From IMG/VR virus record IMGVR_UViG_3300030104_000258, positions 1 through 31,164 of that record: DNA of 31,164 nucleotides; one strand, written 5' to 3'. How positions within the stretch are numbered: the stretch's first letter is position 1; every line of letters starts with the position of its first letter. The stretch comes from a virus. This document shows positions 29,598 to 31,164 of this stretch, piece after piece. The position numbers and the translations under genes are program-made. Under the pieces are notes generated by a model that was not told the origin of the DNA, searched no databases, and saw nothing but the letters and a program-made list of their open reading frames with translations.

Positions 29598-30221
29598 CTA
29601 AAATGGTAACTGTTTACCAAAGTACAAACCTCTTGCTTCTTCATAATCGTACATACATTCCTGTGGGTTATAGTCTTGTGTTTTTATTCCATTAGGAGTG
29701 ATATAAATAACTCTGCATGACCATAAATCTATTCCAGGATAGTTTTGATACAACAAAGATACATAACCACCCATCTGTAACCTATGGTTTTTTTTCTTAT
29801 ATACGTCTTGTGTTTTAAAATCTGCCAGACATAACATACCTGTATCTTTATGCTGCAATATCACATCACAACTACCTGCAATATCTCTTTTTCTATCAAC
29901 CATACGCAGTTCATTAACAACACATTCCCATGTATTCCACATTCTGTAATTAATTAAATGTTCAATCCATTTTGAATAATCTTTTGCATAAGCTAGTGCT
30001 AATGTCTTATCTTTTGTTTCGCACCATATCTGTGCTGCTTCATGTATAGCTGTACCCCTTATTGCAGCCTTTTCCATTGCTTTACTTACATAAGTAGTTT
30101 CTTTTACCACTTCAGATATAGAACGTGCAACATACTTTTTACGTTTTAAATCGTAGTATTTATGTGGTTCTGGATCAAAGCGTACAAATGGATCTTGTAT
30201 AAGAATATCTTTAATTTTCAT
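29598..30221 (-). CDS. RecB/Cas4-like PD-(D/E)XK exonuclease
   Basis: A 207-aa protein with the full motif set of PD-(D/E)XK exonucleases: RGTAIHEAA (His60), VVNELR (Glu104), AGSCDVIL (Asp119), LADFKTQ (Asp134, Lys136) and RLQMGGY (Gln149, Tyr153). By family knowledge this would degrade or process DNA ends for phage recombination or host DNA breakdown. It has no cysteine cluster for an iron-sulfur centre as in true Cas4. Its start overlaps the upstream DUF2786-like gene by 4 nt. Being last in its unit, it ends just before operator D without a visible terminator. Confidence 0.85.
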   Translation of the reverse strand: MKIKDILIQDPFVRFDPEPHKYYDLKRKKYVARSISEVVKETTYVSKAMEKAAIRGTAIHEAAQIWCETKDKTLALAYAKDYSKWIEHLINYRMWNTWECVVNELRMVDRKRDIAGSCDVILQHKDTGMLCLADFKTQDVYKKKNHRLQMGGYVSLLYQNYPGIDLWSCRVIYITPNGIKTQDYNPQECMYDYEEARGLYFGKQLPF

Positions 30222-30706
30222 AAACTATCTATATGCAAAGTACTAGTAGAATTACTAAAAAATATATGCCCTGCAGCATTATTAAAGTTATTTATTTTTA
30301 TTCTATTTAATTTTTTTTCTTGCACAATTTCGCTACATTCTGTTTTTTGTATAGCTACAGAATTTTTACCTTCTAAAAAACCTTTATTGTATTGATTTTG
30401 CATATCTTGATAAGTATAACCTTCTCTTTTTCCATCTATATAACCTTCATTGTATTTTGCACTCAAGTGCCTGTTTAATTCTTGTTGATATTGGTTTTTT
30501 ACGTCTTGTATACCTTTTTTATAAGCATTATCTATAGCTTTTTGTATATCTACTTGTGTTGCAGGTTTTTGTCCTTTAAATAGTTGCACATTTATATTTT
30601 CTTTTGCTACTGCTTCTATAAATTTTGTAGCAGCAACCATAGCTTCATTTTTATTAGGGTTTTTTGTTGCTAACCTAAATAATTTTTCAATTTTTTCTAT
30701 ATTCAT
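30218..30706 (-). CDS. Second DUF2786-like protein with Y-x-x-G repeats
   Basis: A 162-aa protein. The N-terminus IEKIEKLFRLATKNPNKNEA and MVAATKFIEAVAKENINV (residues 4-41) again looks like DUF2786. The middle has repeated helix-turn units of 'Y..G..dGk' type (NAYKKGIQDVKN, KYNEGYIDGKREGY, QYNKGFLEGKNS). The tail is unlike the 261-aa paralogue. It overlaps the exonuclease gene (ATGA) and the preceding gene (ATGA, with AAGGAAAT as ribosome binding site). Possibly a nucleic-acid-associated scaffold; function unproven. Confidence 0.65.
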   Translation of the reverse strand: MNIEKIEKLFRLATKNPNKNEAMVAATKFIEAVAKENINVQLFKGQKPATQVDIQKAIDNAYKKGIQDVKNQYQQELNRHLSAKYNEGYIDGKREGYTYQDMQNQYNKGFLEGKNSVAIQKTECSEIVQEKKLNRIKINNFNNAAGHIFFSNSTSTLHIDSL

Positions 30707-30975
30707 ATTTCCTTCTCATATTCCACAGGATCAAAAGTTACTTTACCTGTAAGTGTATTTGTCCATTTTGGTATTTGTTCTAAACGTAGAGATGGTGTTG
30801 CACCACATTTAGTACGTAATAAACGTTTCCATTTTCCTGTTTTATTTTCCCTGTCATAACCCATAGCAATAAACCAACCTTCTGAAGGTGTATCTAAATC
30901 TGATACTTTCATAAGACCTTTATCTACCATTTTTTGTAGAGTTCTTTTTGCACTACCATTAAATATTCTTTGCAT
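30703..30975 (-). CDS. Small protein of unknown function, 90 aa
   Basis: It starts MQRIFNGSAKRTLQKMVDKG, then SDLDTPSEGWFIAMGYDREN, KWKRLLRTKCGA and a final FDPVEYEKEI. One Cys and many basic residues in the middle suggest nucleic acid contact, but no family is recognised. It is cotranslated with both neighbours: its start overlaps the upstream stop (TAATG) and its stop overlaps the next start (ATGA). Confidence 0.55.
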   Translation of the reverse strand: MQRIFNGSAKRTLQKMVDKGLMKVSDLDTPSEGWFIAMGYDRENKTGKWKRLLRTKCGATPSLRLEQIPKWTNTLTGKVTFDPVEYEKEI

Positions 30976-31163
30976 TAGATTAAGTTCCCCATATCATCAA
31001 ACTGTACAACCTTCTGGTTAGGGTGAGTTGTTGTTGGTTCTGGTTCTTTATTAAACCTATTCATACGCTGTTGTTGTTCTTCATAATGACTTAGTTTTAA
31101 ACCTTTCCAAGTACCTGCAAGAATACCTGCTTCTAACTGATCTTTAAGTATCTGTTCACTATA
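30975..31163 (-). CDS. C-terminal end of a gene cut by the window edge
   Basis: An open minus-strand frame enters at 31163 and stops at TAA 30975-30977, overlapping the next ATG. The visible 62 residues include SEQILKDQLEAGILAGTWKG, a Gln/Arg stretch (HYEEQQQRMNRFNKE) and a polar tail ending FDDMGNLI. An acidic hydrophobic tip like this occurs in single-stranded DNA-binding proteins, but too little is visible to say. Confidence 0.6.
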   Translation of the reverse strand, partial: YSEQILKDQLEAGILAGTWKGLKLSHYEEQQQRMNRFNKEPEPTTTHPNQKVVQFDDMGNLI

Positions 31164-31164
31164 T

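Noticed and set aside
25500-29600. CRISPR-like array suggested by repeated GGGTATACC and CCGAGAGGT sequences
   Set aside because: The copies are 900-1900 bp apart with genes between them and coincide with promoter elements, not spacers.

Overview
The window reads as about 31 kb of an AT-rich marine siphovirus genome. The host is most likely a picocyanobacterium. The virion genes follow the phage lambda late-gene order almost step by step. Several accessory genes (a small signal-peptide beta-barrel, a proline-rich protein with a basic membrane tail, signal-peptide beta-rich proteins, fibre modules with 'NLIINGAMQVAQRGTSS'-type motifs and a PF16778-like fibre chaperone) match types I know from marine cyanophages. 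The host is an inference: no photosynthesis gene, integrase, DNA polymerase, endolysin or repressor is recognisable here.

Layout. (1) 38-16814, + strand: a packaging, head and tail operon. It holds terS, terL, a gpW-like connector, portal, one 859-aa protease/scaffold/major-capsid fusion, a terminator, small head-tail connectors, tail tube, tail assembly chaperone with a programmed -1 frameshift, tape measure, and gpM, gpL, gpK(JAMM), gpI and gpJ-like tail-tip proteins. Most genes abut or overlap by 1-4 nt, and few have a Shine-Dalgarno sequence. (2) 16849-21078, + strand: a mosaic of tail fibres, a C1q-like fibre tip and small fibre-associated proteins. (3) 21134-25049: an envelope block on both strands. 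It contains a porin-like protein, small membrane proteins and a four-gene minus-strand cassette, three of whose products carry Sec signal peptides. Two terminators (25118-25184) separate it from (4) 25194-31164, all minus strand. This is the early-type region: tiny coupled ORFs, two DUF2786-like proteins, a Mom-like GNAT protein, a resolvase-like nuclease, a RecB/Cas4-like nuclease and unknowns.

The most striking feature is a five-copy palindrome, GGGTATACC(C). Four copies precede the minus-strand transcription units. In three of them it fills an exactly 17-bp spacer between recognisable -35 and -10 elements, and those three transcripts also share a leader with the core CCGAGAGGT. A fifth copy, a perfect 14-mer, lies in the late region just before the tail assembly chaperone. 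This looks like one phage regulon that links early genes with a tail gene; the regulator is not recognisable in this window.

Other points worth a look: the -1 frameshift site A AAA AAC with the alternative frame opening exactly at the heptamer; a chain of minus-strand mini-genes whose last codons (K-E-V-N-K-stop) are the ribosome binding site of the next gene; a 113-nt intergenic element that folds better on the minus strand and may be an uncharacterised RNA; and a reduced tail tip (a gpL without its cysteine domain, and a JAMM protease without the NlpC domain of gpK).
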